Positions 46,151-55,795 are shown, counted from the first letter of the stretch. The stretch: 64,000 nucleotides of DNA from Megaustenia siamemsis (GCA_032433765.1 JAVIAB010000092.1:34009534-34073533); one strand, 5' to 3'. Numbers and translations: made by a program. The notes: a model not told the origin generated them from the sequence alone.

Positions 46151-46427
46151 TTAAACGTCTGGGTTTCCTACACAACCGCCCTCCATTTTGACAAAACCTT
46201 GATCAAAGCTGGAATAGGTAATCGGTGACTCTGCTGAAACATCCGAGGCACCGGGGCATCCATATTGGCTGCCGGATCTGTCGTCTGATTAACAAGAGTG
46301 AGGTCCCCTTGGTTAACATAAGGGGGCGTGTAGTTGATCTGGTTAACAACAGGCGGCGTGTAGTTGAGGTTAGCAACAGAGACTGCCTTAACGCCATCTT
46401 TAGACAATGAAACTACCCCCTCTGCCT
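46151..46427 (-). pseudogene. Terminal exon with NYxPP...VNQ repeats, left-arm copy, frameshifted
   Basis: On the minus strand it reads SKDGVKAVSVANLNY, then TPPVVNQ and INYTPPYVNQ, as in the right-arm copies. An 8-bp insertion (near 46245-46252, between GCCCCGG and ATGTTTC) then shifts the frame, so the conserved C-terminal part (SFDQGFVKMEGG...) is lost from the reading frame. The original stop is at 46151-46153 and the poly(A) signal at 46092-46097. It lies tail to tail with the EGF exon on the plus strand. Confidence 0.75.
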
Positions 46428-47140
46428 TCATGGCCTATTATCATCATCATGTGCCACCCTCAACACCATCATCATCCCATCATGTCCTATCATCATCATC
46501 ATGTGCCACCCTCAACACCATCATCATCCCTCATGTCCTATCATCATCATCATCAGCATCAGCATCAAACCACACAAAGTATCAAACCGATTATTAGTGA
46601 CACATCATCATCATGTGCCACCCTCAACACCATCATCAACCCTTCATGTCCTATCATCATCATCATGTGCCACCCTCAACAACAGCATCATCCCTTAATG
46701 GTCTATCATCATCATGTGCCACCCTCAACACCATCATCATCCCATCATGTCCTATCATCATCATCATGTGCCACCCTCAACAACATCATAATCCCTTCAT
46801 GGCCTATCATCATCCCTTCATGTCCTATCATCATCATCATGTGCCACTCTCAACACCATCAGCATCCCTTATTGTCCTATCATCATCATCATCATCACCA
46901 AGCCACACAAAGTGACACATCATCATCATGTGCCACCCTCAACAGCATCATCATCCCTTCATGTCCTATCATCAGCATAAAGCCACACCCTCAACACCAT
47001 CATCATCCCTTCATGTCCTGTCATCATCATACCACACAAAGTATCAAACCGATTATTAGTGACACATCATCATGTGCCACCCTCAACACCATCATCATCC
47101 CTTCATGTCCTATCATCAGCCACACAAAGTATCAACCAGC
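46427..47140. repeat. GAT-rich minisatellite, left arm
   Basis: Units of about 45-52 bp on the plus strand made of CATCATCATGTGCCACCCTC, then AACACCATCATCATCCC, then TTCATGTCCTATCATC. Unit length varies with the number of ATC triplets. Some units carry the side sequence CACACAAAGTATCAAACCGA. A small outlying piece is at 45657-45735. The long 'MCHPQHHHHPFM' frames are translations of this array and are not proteins. Confidence 0.95.
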
Positions 47141-47145
47141 GAAAT

Positions 47146-47150
<5 letters not shown>

Positions 47151-47177
<27 letters not shown>

Positions 47178-47178
47178 A
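47151..47178. repeat. CT run near the palindrome centre, left
   Basis: About 13 CT units, mirrored as an AG run at 47912-47940. Confidence 0.9.
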
Positions 47179-47335
47179 CATTCATGGTAAACCAAAACAA
47201 AATAGGCTCATACTCAAAAAGTCGACCTCAAAACCATAAAAATCTACTCACATAGTCATACTAGTTAGACACAACGAGCAGGAAGTTATATTCAAGGTCC
47301 AAAAAGTTTGGCCAAATCACTAACAATTTACCCAC

Positions 47336-47750
47336 AGAACAAAATAAATATGCACCTTCGTAAGGGGCGTAACAATCAGCCTTTGTAAGGGGCGTATCAA
47401 TCATAAAAGTGATTATCAAAGTAAATTTTTGGTATGGGGATGTCTATTGGTGCATTGTGCCAAACTGGTGCGCGTGTCAAACTTGTGCATGTTTTTGCAC
47501 GGTACAAATCTCGTGCGGTTTTGGTGTCACTTTTAGATGAGTGTGGGAGTAGATTTTTATGGTTTTGAGGTCGACTTTTTTAATATGAGCCTACATTTTT
47601 GTGTTCTGGGAGTAAAATGCTTGCGAGTTGGTCTAACTTTTTTTGACATTGGATATAACTATCTGTTCGATGTGTCTAACTAGTATGAGTATGGGAGTAG
47701 ATTTGTAGAGTTTTAAGATCGACTTTTTGAATATGAGCCTAAATTTGTGT
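47336..47750. other. Centre of the inverted duplication
   Basis: The central 415 bp are not mirrored as a whole. They contain part of module M (about 47440-47530: TTTTTGCACGG, TCGTGCGGTTTTGGTG) and two units of a repeat of about 148 bp, beginning GGGAGTAGATTT at 47544 and 47693. A third unit (GTGAGTAGATTT, 47840) belongs to the right arm, and one inverted unit lies at 47190-47330 in the left arm. Confidence 0.85.
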
Positions 47751-47985
47751 GTGATGGTGGTAAAATCTTAGTGATTTGGTCCAACATTTTGGACCTTAAA
47801 TATAACTTCCTGCTCGTTGTTTCTAACTAGTATGACTATGTGAGTAGATTTTTATGGTTTTGAGGTCGACTTTTTGAGTATGAGCCTATTTTGTTTTGGT
47901 TTACCATGAATGTGAGAGAGACAGAGAGAGAGAGAGAGAGAATTTCGCTGGTTGATACTTTGTGTGGCTTGATGATAGGACATGA
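47544..47985. repeat. Tandem repeat of about 148 bp, three units
   Basis: Each unit has GAGTAGATTT(T/G)TA, then TTTTGAGGTCGACTTTTT, ATATGAGCCTA, GGTAAAAT-like, TTGGTC(C/T)AAC and CTAACTAGTATGA. The starts are at 47544, 47693 and 47840. Confidence 0.85.
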
Positions 47986-49760
47986 AGGGATGATGATGGT
48001 GTTGAGAGTGGAACATGATGATGTGTCACTAATAATCTGTTTGATACTTTGTGTGGTATGATGATGATAGGACATGAAGGGATGATGATGGTGTTGAGGG
48101 TATGGCTTGATGCTGATGATAGGACATGAAGGGATGATGATGCTGTTGAGGGTGGCACATGATGATGATGTGTCAATTTGTGTGGCTTGGTGATGATGAT
48201 GATGATAGGACATGAAGGGATGCTGATGGTGTTGAGTGTGGCACATGATGATGATGATAGGACATGAAGGGATGATGATAGGCCATGAAGGGATGATGCT
48301 GTTGTTGAGGGTGGCACATGATGATGATGATAGGACATGAAGGGATGATGATGGTGTTGAGGGTGGCACATGATGATGATAGACCATTAAGGGATGATGC
48401 TGTTGTTGAGGGTGGCACATGATGATGATGATAGGACATGAAGGGTTGATGATGGTGTTGAGGGTGGCACATGATGATGATGTGTCACTAATAATTGGTT
48501 TGATACTTTGTGTGGCTTGATGATGATGATGCTGATGATGCTGATGATAGGACATGAAGGGATGCTGATGGTGTTGAGGGGAGCACATGATGATGATAGG
48601 ACATGATGGGATGATGATGATGTTGAGGGTGGCACATGATGATGATGATAGGCCATGAATGGCTGATGATGTTGTTGAGGGTGGCACATGATGATGATAG
48701 GACATGAAGGGTTGATGATGGTGTTGAGGGTGGCACATGATGATGATGTGTCACTAATAATCGGTTTGATACTTTGTGTGGTTTGATGCTGATGCTGATG
48801 ATGATGATGATAGGACATGAAGGGATGATGATGGTGTTGAGGGTGGAACATGATGATGTGTCACTAATAATCGGTTTGATACTTTGTGTGGTATGATGAT
48901 GATAGGACATGAAGGGATGATGATGGTGTTGAGGGTATGGCTTGATGCTGATGATAGGACATGAAGGGATGATGATGCTGTTGAGGGTGGCACATGATGA
49001 TGATGTGTCAATTTGTGTGGCTTGGTGATGATGATGATGATAGGACATGAAGGGATGCTGATGGTGTTGAGTGTGGCACATGATGATGATGATAGGACAT
49101 GAAGGGATGATGATAGGCCATGAAGGGATGATGCTGTTGTTGAGGGTGGCACATGATGATGATGATAGGACATGAAGGGATGATGATGGTGTTGAGGGTG
49201 GCACATGATGATGATAGACCATTAAGGGATGATGCTGTTGTTGAGGGTGGCACATGATGATGATGATAGGACATGAAGGGTTGATGATGGTGTTGAGGGT
49301 GGCACATGATGATGATGTGTCACTAATAATTGGTTTGATACTTTGTGTGGCTTGATGATGATGATGCTGATGATGCTGATGATAGGACATGAAGGGATGC
49401 TGATGGTGTTGAGGGGGGCACATGATGATGATAGGACATGATGGGATGATGATGGTGTTGAGGGTGGCACATGATGATGATGATAGGCCATGAATGGTTG
49501 ATGATGTTGTTGAGGGTGGCACATGATGATGATAGGACATGAAGGGTTGATGATGGTGTTGAGGGTGGCACATGATGATGATGTGTCACTAATAATCGGT
49601 TTGATACTTTGTGTGGTTTGATGCTGATGCTGATGATGATGATGATAGGACATGAAGGGATGATGATGGTGTTGAGGGTGGCACATGATGATGATGATAG
49701 GACATGATGGGATGATGATGGTGTTGAGGGTGGCACATGATGATGATGATAGGCCATGAA
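47950..49760. repeat. GAT-rich minisatellite, right arm block 1, with 835-bp higher-order repeat
   Basis: The reverse complement of the left-arm array: GGACATGAAGGGATGATGAT, GGTGTTGAGGGTGGCACATG and GATGATGATA units. Identical patterns of long and short units recur after 835 bp (for example 48173-48472 with 49008-49307), so the array has a higher-order structure and not just single-unit slippage. Confidence 0.92.
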
Positions 49761-49765
49761 GGCAG

Positions 49766-50033
49766 GGGGGGGGGGGTAATTCCATTGTCTAAAGATGGCG
49801 TTAAGGCAGTCTCTGCTGCTAACCTCAACTACATGCCGCCTCTTGTTAACCAGATCAACTACACGCCCCCTTTTGTTAACCAAGGGGACCTCACTCTTGT
49901 TAATCAGACGACAGATCCGGCAGCCAATATGGATGCCCCGGATGTTTCAGCAGAGTCACCGATTACCTATTCCAGCTTTGATCAAGGTTTTGTCAAAATG
50001 GAGGGCGGTTGTGTAGGAAACCCAGACGCTTAA
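49766..50033 (+). CDS. Terminal exon with NYxPP...VNQ repeats, right-arm copy 1, open
   Basis: A frame open from the G-run at about 49766 to TAA at 50031-50033. It encodes about 89 residues with the repeated elements NLNYMPPLVNQ, INYTPPFVNQ and DLTLVNQ, followed by SPITYSSFDQGFVKMEGG. Three tyrosines in short repeated contexts suggest a cytoplasmic tail or a disordered, modifiable segment, but no family is recognised. A possible acceptor is GAAGGCAG at 49758-49765, although it has no pyrimidine tract. AATAAA follows 54 bp after the stop. Three copies keep the sequence, and only the left-arm one is frameshifted. It is on the opposite strand to the EGF exon of the same arm, so it is the end of another gene or was rearranged. 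Confidence 0.55.
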
Positions 50034-50086
50034 AATTATCAGCAACCGGACAGTAATATATATATATGATGTATATTTGTTGTATT

Positions 50087-50092
50087 AATAAA
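50087..50092 (+). terminator. Polyadenylation signal AATAAA, right-arm copy 1
   Basis: TATTAATAAAGTTGTG, 54 bp after the terminal-exon stop, followed by a T/G-rich stretch. It supports the reading of the preceding frame as a real last exon. Confidence 0.7.
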
Positions 50093-50445
50093 GTTGTGAA
50101 ATATAGAATTTTGTTTTGCTTTACATTGAATGAGAAAGAGCGAGCGCCACTATTTAATATTAGCACACCTAACTACACGACACATGATGATGTTAGTAGC
50201 GATAACACACACGACCAATAATCTTTCCCCAAGAACCGCTATCCTGGCACATGATGTTAGCGATACTACAATAACACACCCTGTGCCGACCAACCCGTTC
50301 CCGCCCGCGAGATAGTCGTATTTACCTAATCCTTTTCCTAACAATACCCCTTCAACGTCATTGCTTGTCAGCATTTTTTTACATGTCGCCTACTGTCGCC
50401 TAATACCCCCATCCACCTCACATGCCGACCGCTTCCGAATAATAA
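50093..50445. other. Spacer after the terminal exon, copy 1
   Basis: Present in all three copies (left arm 45735-46090, right arm 50093-50445 and 52369-52720). It contains short repeated words (AGCGATA...ACACAC, ACATGATGTTAGCGATA). Overlapping frames on both strands are open in all copies, but I see no domain and no codon-type conservation that would prove a gene. Confidence 0.5.
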
Positions 50446-52036
50446 TCGGTTTGATACTTTGTGTGGTATGTTGGTGATGATAGGACATGAAGGGTTGATG
50501 ATGGTGTTGAGGGTGGCACATGATGATGATGATAGGACATGAAGGGATGATGATAGGCCATGAAGGGATGATGCTGTTGTTGAGGATGGCACATGATGAT
50601 GATGATAGGACATGAAGGGATGATGATGGTGTTGAGGGTGGCACATGATGATGATAGACCATTAAGGGATGATGCTGTTGTTGAGGGTGGCACATGATGA
50701 TGATGATAGGACATGAAGGGTTGATGATGGTGTTGAGGGTGGCACATGATGATGATGTGTCACTAATAATTGGTTTGATACTTTGTGTGGCTTGATGATG
50801 ATGATGCTGATGATGCTGATGATAGGACATGAAGGGATGCTGATGGTGTTGAGGGGAGCACATGATGATGATAGGACATGATGGGATGATGATGATGTTG
50901 AGGGTGGCACATGATGATGATGATAGGCCATGAATGGTTGGTGATGTTGTTGAGGGTGGCACATGATGATGATAGGACATGAAGGGTTGATGATGGTGTT
51001 GAGGGTGGCACATGATGATGATGTGTCACTAATAATCGGTTTGATACTTTGTGTGGTTTGATGCTGATGCTGATGATGATGATGATAGGACATGAAGGGA
51101 TGATGATGGTGTTGAGGGTGGAACATGATGATGTGTCACTAATAATCGGTTTGATACTTTGTGTGGTATGATGATGATAGGACATGAAGGGATGATGATG
51201 GTGTTGAGGGTATGGCTTGATGCTGATGATAGGACATGAAGAGATGATGATGCTGTTGAGGGTGGCACATTATGATGATGTGTCAATTTGTGTGGCTTGG
51301 TGATGATGATGATGATAGGACATGAAGGGATGCTGATGGTGTTGAGTGTGGCACATGATGATGATGATAGGACATGAAGGGATGATGATAGGCCATGAAG
51401 GGATGATGCTGTTGTTGAGGGTGGCACATGATGATGATGATAGGACATGAAGGGATGATGATGGTGTTGAGGGTGGCACATGATGATGATAGACCATTAA
51501 GGGATGATGCTGTTGTTGAGGGTGGCACATGATGATGATGATAGGACATGAAGGGTTGATGATGGTGTTGAGGGTGGCACATGATGATGATGTGTCACTA
51601 ATAATTGGTTTGATACTTTGTGTGGCTTGATGATGATGATGCTGATGATGCTGATGATAGGACATGAAGGGATGCTGATGGTGTTGAGGGGGGCACATGA
51701 TGATGATAGGACATGATGGGATGATGATGGTGTTGAGGGTGGCACATGATGATGATGATAGGCCATGAATGGTTGATGATGTTGTTGAGGGTGGCACATG
51801 ATGATGATAGGACATGAAGGGTTGATGATGGTGTTGAGGGTGGCACATGATGATGATGTGTCACTAATAATCGGTTTGATACTTTGTGTGGTTTGATGCT
51901 GATGCTGATGATGATGATGATAGGACATGAAGGGATGATGATGGTGTTGAGGGTGGCACATGATGATGATGATAGGACATGATGGGATGATGATGGTGTT
52001 GAGGGTGGCACATGATGATGATGATAGGCCATGAAG
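50446..52036. repeat. GAT-rich minisatellite, right arm block 2
   Basis: Second copy of the array created by the 2,275-bp duplication. Unit composition is as in block 1. Confidence 0.93.
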
Positions 52037-52041
52037 GCAAG

Positions 52042-52309
52042 GGGGGGGGGGGTAATTCCATTGTCTAAAGATGGCGTTAAGGCAGTCTCTGCTGCTAACC
52101 TCAACTACATGCCGCCTCTTGTTAACCAGATCAACTACACGCCCCCTTTTGTTAACCAAGGGGACCTCACTCTTGTTAATCAGACGACAGATCCGGCAGC
52201 CAATATGGATGCCCCGGATGCTTCAGCAGAGTCACCGATTACCTATTCCAGCTTTGATCAAGGTTTTGTCAAAATGGAGGGCGGTTGTGTAGGAAACCCA
52301 GACGCTTAA
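52042..52309 (+). CDS. Terminal exon with NYxPP...VNQ repeats, right-arm copy 2, open
   Basis: Same reading frame and length as copy 1, ending in TAA at 52307-52309. One replacement is visible: DAPDASAES in place of DAPDVSAES. The preceding base string is GGCAAGGG rather than GGCAGGG, so the candidate acceptor AG is shifted. The poly(A) signal is at 52363-52368. Confidence 0.5.
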
Positions 52310-52362
52310 AATTATCAGCAACCGGACAGTAATATATATATATGATGTATATTTGTTGTATT

Positions 52363-52368
52363 AATAAA
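52363..52368 (+). terminator. Polyadenylation signal AATAAA, right-arm copy 2
   Basis: Same context as at 50087, 2,276 bp downstream. Confidence 0.68.
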
Positions 52369-52734
52369 GTTGTGAAATATAGAATTTTGTTTTGCTTTAC
52401 ATTGAATGAGAAAGAGCGAGCGCCACTATTTAATATTAGCACACCTAACTACACGACACATGATGATGTTAGTAGCGATAACACACACGACCAATAATCT
52501 TTCCCCAAGAACCGCTATCCTGGCACATGATGTTAGCGATACTACAATAACACACCCTGTGCCGACCAACCCGTTCCCGCCCGCGAGATAGTCGTATTTA
52601 CCTAATCCTTTTCCTAACAATACCCCTTCAACGTCATTGCTTGTCAGCATTTTTTTACATGTCGCCTACTGTCGCCTAATACCCCCATCCACCTCACATG
52701 CCGACCGCTTCCGAATAATAATCGGTTTGATACT

Positions 52735-52800
52735 TTGTGTGGTATGTTGGTGATGATAGGACATGAAGGGTTGATGATGGTGTTGAGGGTGGCACATGAT
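52735..52800. repeat. Outer remnant of the GAT-rich minisatellite
   Basis: About one unit, ending at GGTGGCACATGATCACTAAA. This is the mirror image of the left-arm outlier at 45657-45735. Confidence 0.85.
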
Positions 52801-53034
52801 CACTAAAAAAATGTAGTGCGAGATCCGCGACCCAATCAGTTACGAGATCGCCTATAATTTTAAATTTCCCTTCATTTTAAGTTTTTAAAAATATTGATTT
52901 TTCATCATTATATTTTATTATTTTTAACATAAGTCCGTTTTCTTTTCAATCGGGGTTTTACCTGAGTTGGTTAATTGAAATATCCTGAGCTGGACTGTTT
53001 GACGGACGATCTTTTCAATTTACCTGTCAGACGC

Positions 53035-53125
53035 AGTGGACCGTTCGACAAAGTGACGAAGTGGACCGTGTGGTAAGTGCCTGGCCTGTCACGCAGTCCC
53101 GTGTTCGAATCCTGGTGGGAGACTA
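53035..53125 (+). other. tRNA-like unit, right arm
   Basis: Plus-strand version of the unit at 45343-45440: GACCGTGTGGTAAGTGCC, box B GTGTTCGAATCCTGG. A few substitutions separate the arms (CTGTCACGCAG against CTGTCCGCAG). Confidence 0.55.
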
Positions 53126-53454
53126 TTTTTTTTAATAATTCTGAGTTTTTTTTTACTTTCACAAATACATATTTTTAAAATAATTCTGAATTTTTACTTT
53201 CACAAATATACTCTTTAAAAATACTCTTTCACAAATATTTTCATCTAACACACCGCGAGAGGCGATCACGACCCGCACGGCACCACACGATAAGCCGATT
53301 ACCAGCGAGAAACGATCTTTTGAATTTACCTGAGTTAATCTCTCAGACACAGTAGACCGTTTCGACAAACTGACGAACCAAAAAAAAATTACCACCCCAA
53401 AAAAAATAGTAAATGTCGAAAAAATAGCGAATTCAAAAAAAAAAATTTTTTTTT

Positions 53455-53570
53455 TCCACGGACTTGGTGCAAGTTTCGTGCGGTTTTGGTGCAAAATCTA
53501 TTGTCTTTCGGTGCATGCACGTGCACTTTTAGTCTGGGTTCACAGCCACCCATACTACTACTTATGAGCC
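53455..53570 (+). repeat. 110-bp dispersed module M, right arm inner copy
   Basis: CACGGACTTGGTGCAAGTTT to TTCACAGCCACCCATAC, preceded by a run of T as in the other copies. Confidence 0.85.
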
Positions 53571-53574
53571 ATGG

Positions 53575-53750
53575 CCAGCACACACACACACACACACACA
53601 TACAAGCTAAAATATGAGCCATGGCTAGCACAGAAACACATCAAGATATGAGCCATGGCTAGCACAGAAACACATCAAGATATGAGCCATGGCTTCACGG
53701 AAAAACACCAAGAAATGAACCATGTCTAGCACAGAAACACATCAAGGTAT
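53575..53750. repeat. 34-bp minisatellite and CA run, right arm
   Basis: The mirror of 44700-44875, with one or two more units of CATCAAGATATGAGCCATGG. Confidence 0.85.
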
Positions 53751-53811
53751 CCATATGCTTGGGTTTGTTGTAGTCGACAGACTCTTCTTAACGTGGGAAT
53801 AATCGACTTAC

Positions 53812-54500
53812 GAGACGCAGGCAACGATTAACTGTTCACATGTTTCGTTCAAACAGTTGTCCGGAGATTTGAGAGTGCAGTCTGACTCGTAGAACGTTCC
53901 TTTGCATGTACAGTTCCCGGTTGACTGTTCACAGGTGTCGTTGAAACAGTTGTCCGAACATTTGAGAGTGCAGTCTGACCCTTAATACTTTTCCTTGCAC
54001 ATACAGTCTGTACTTTCCGGGTAACATATAATGTCACAGCCACTAGAACACGTCTGTCTGCACTGTAGCCCAAAATTACCATCGGGACAAGTGTCATTAC
54101 ATGTGTAGCCAGGATGTTTACATTGTAGGCATTTTCCGGATTTTTCCTCACATAAAGGACACTCACTAAGACAAGACCCGGAGCAGTCGAGTCCATAAAT
54201 CCCATGTGAACAGTTGCCGTGATACGTATCGATGATGACGTTGCAGCCTTTGCAACACCCACTACACACTGCACAAAACGACCAAGAATGCCCGTCCAGA
54301 CAATAGGTGTCTATAAATGTTTGCACCTCACTAACCGTCAGTGCACTGTCGGCCTGCGAAATGGTAGGTGAGAACTCAATCTTAATGTGTGTCATTGTCG
54401 CTTGTGTGGTGACTACAATAGTGTTCACAGAAATATTTGGGTATGATATATCATTAGACTGGAACACTACACCGCCACTGTCAGAGAAAGTCTTTAGAGT
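53812..54500 (-). pseudogene. EGF-repeat/scavenger-receptor-like exon, right-arm copy, 5'-truncated
   Basis: Minus-strand copy of 44065-44660 with the same donor GTAAGT (53806-53811). The frame holds LKTFSDSGGVVFQSNDI, CSHGIYGLDCSG and CPDGNFGLQCRQTC. Two differences matter: a TAC to TAA change at 53982-53984 stops the frame after CMCKEKY, and a further unit of 31 residues (93 bp, with TGNCTCKGTFYESDC) is present before the last repeat. The upstream part of the exon is missing and is replaced at 54500 by a T-run and module M. Not functional as read. Confidence 0.8.
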
Positions 54501-54510
54501 CTTTAGACTT

Positions 54511-54640
54511 TTTTTTTTTTTTTTTTTTTGCACGGATTTGGTGCAAGTTTCGTGCGGTTTTGGTGCAAAATCTATTGTCTTTCTGTGCATGTACGTGCAC
54601 TTCTAGAAAGGCTTCACAGCCACCCTTACTACTCTCATAT
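54511..54640 (+). repeat. T-run and 110-bp module M, outer copy
   Basis: About 22 T, then GCACGGATTTGGTGCAAGTT through TTCACAGCCACCCTTAC. It sits exactly where the EGF exon breaks off and is followed by the diverged 34-bp-type minisatellite, reproducing the order found inside the arms. Confidence 0.85.
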
Positions 54641-55075
54641 CTTTCTGTGTCATGTTTGTAATATCTCATATCTTGGTGTGTCTGTGTTAATCATGTCTCA
54701 TATCTTTATTTGTGTAGGTGTTTAGTCAATTCTCATATCTTAGTGTGTATCTGTGTTAGTCATGTGTCATATCTTTGTGTGTGCATGTTTGGGTTAGTGA
54801 TATCTCATATCTTTCTGTGTGCATGTCTATGTTGGTCATATCTCATATCTTTGTGTGCATGTCTATGTTAGGCATGTGTCATTTCTTTCTGTGTGCATGT
54901 CTATGTCAGTCATATCTCATATCTTTATGTGCATGTTTATGTTAGTCATGTGTCAAATATCTTGATGTGTGTCAGTGTTAGTCATGCCTCGTATCGTTGT
55001 GTGCATGTCTGTGTTGGTCACATCTCATATCCTTGTGTGTGCTTGTCTGTGTTAGTCACCTCTAGTGACTCGGGC
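54640..55075. repeat. Diverged minisatellite outside the right arm
   Basis: Ten or so loose units of about 40 bp built from TCTCATATCTTTGTGTG and CATGTCTGTGTTAGTCAT. Related to the arm minisatellite but more varied. Confidence 0.8.
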
Positions 55076-55780
55076 AGATGGTGCTCGTAAACCTGGGAGG
55101 GCCGACCATCTAAGGGCAGAATCCCCCTACAGAAAAGATAATCTGCTGCCTTGCAGGAAGATTGGGGACAATCAAAGGCTAAGGAATGCAAACCTGAATA
55201 AAATGCTGGCTGAAATCGGATGCACTGGCCACTGCTGAAAACAGTGCAACGTTTCAACGGGTGTTCAATCAGAGTGGATCTGACAGACTCTAATTGTGAT
55301 GTTCTGTATGTGCGGGCGATCAACACACTTAACCTGACAGCTGACGTCATATAAGAGTCTGGAATCCTACTCTGATTGAGTCATGATCGCAGAGAGAGAG
55401 AGAGAGAGATACGCCGGGAAAATACAAAGGCAATTAATGGTGCAAAGCACACTAGATATGGACATGAATGAGTTCCTTACTGCCTAAAACAGCACTGTAA
55501 AAAGTCTCAAATAATTAACTGTGGTCAGATGTGGATAAGATCCATTAAAGGCGTTTTTATGTAGGTTATGTAATGAGCTATTGTAGACTTGCAGTTTTTT
55601 TTTCCCAGATACTATATTGAATCAAAACTTTTAGAGAGCTTTTAGTCTCAGAATAGAGAAGTCAGGAAAGAGGTAGGCCTTCTTTAATAGAGGGTTTCGA
55701 AGCTAAAGATGCGCATTTACATTCAATACTAGGCACCGCTTTAGATGATTTAAAAGTGTTCTTTTTGAAAATTCTAAATT
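55076..55780. other. Unassigned DNA
   Basis: An AG run is at 55392-55410. No coding region is recognised; the 110-residue minus-strand frame (55018-55350) has no known motif. Confidence 0.45.
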
Positions 55781-55795
55781 GTTATAGAGACTTTT

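Larger units (their letters stand above)
44065..47335 (+). repeat. Left arm of a large inverted duplication
   Basis: From 44065 (ACTCTAAAGACTTTCTCTGA) to about 47335 the sequence is mirrored, in the same order, on the minus strand of 54500-47750. Order on the left: EGF exon, 34-bp minisatellite, T/G-run spacer, tRNA-like unit, spacer, minus-strand terminal exon, GAT-rich minisatellite, CT run. Stretches compared by eye (45470-45660 with 52990-52800) differ at about 3% of positions. Confidence 0.93.
48240..52790. repeat. 2,275-bp tandem segmental duplication
   Basis: Every landmark in 48240-50515 recurs 2,275-2,276 bp downstream: minisatellite block, terminal exon (49766 and 52042), AATAAA (50087 and 52363), spacer with TAGCGATAACACACACGACC (50197 and 52473). 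The copies are nearly identical by eye. Differences include GATGTTTCAG against GATGCTTCAG in the terminal exon and single-base changes in the array. Confidence 0.95.
47750..54500 (-). repeat. Right arm of the inverted duplication, expanded
   Basis: The reverse complement follows the order of the left arm but is 6.75 kb against 3.27 kb. The excess comes from a 2,275-bp tandem duplication (about 48240-50515 and 50515-52790), extra minisatellite units and one additional EGF unit. At 54500 the likeness to the left arm stops in the middle of the EGF exon. Confidence 0.92.

Noticed and set aside
49589..50374. Frame of 74 residues on the strand opposite the spacer (50150-50374)
   Set aside because: It is open in all copies, but the copies are nearly identical DNA, so openness is no evidence of selection; no domain is visible.
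46407..52159. Many long overlapping frames with HHHHVPPSTPSSS repeats
   Set aside because: They occur in several frames of the GAT-rich minisatellite, overlap each other, and change frame from unit to unit; there is no sign of selection on a protein.
44065..54500. Inverted duplication dismissed as a pure assembly artefact
   Set aside because: The arms differ by point changes, an 8-bp insertion, an extra EGF unit and a 2.3-kb duplication, so it is not a mirrored read. A false join of two haplotypes is still possible and is stated as the main test.
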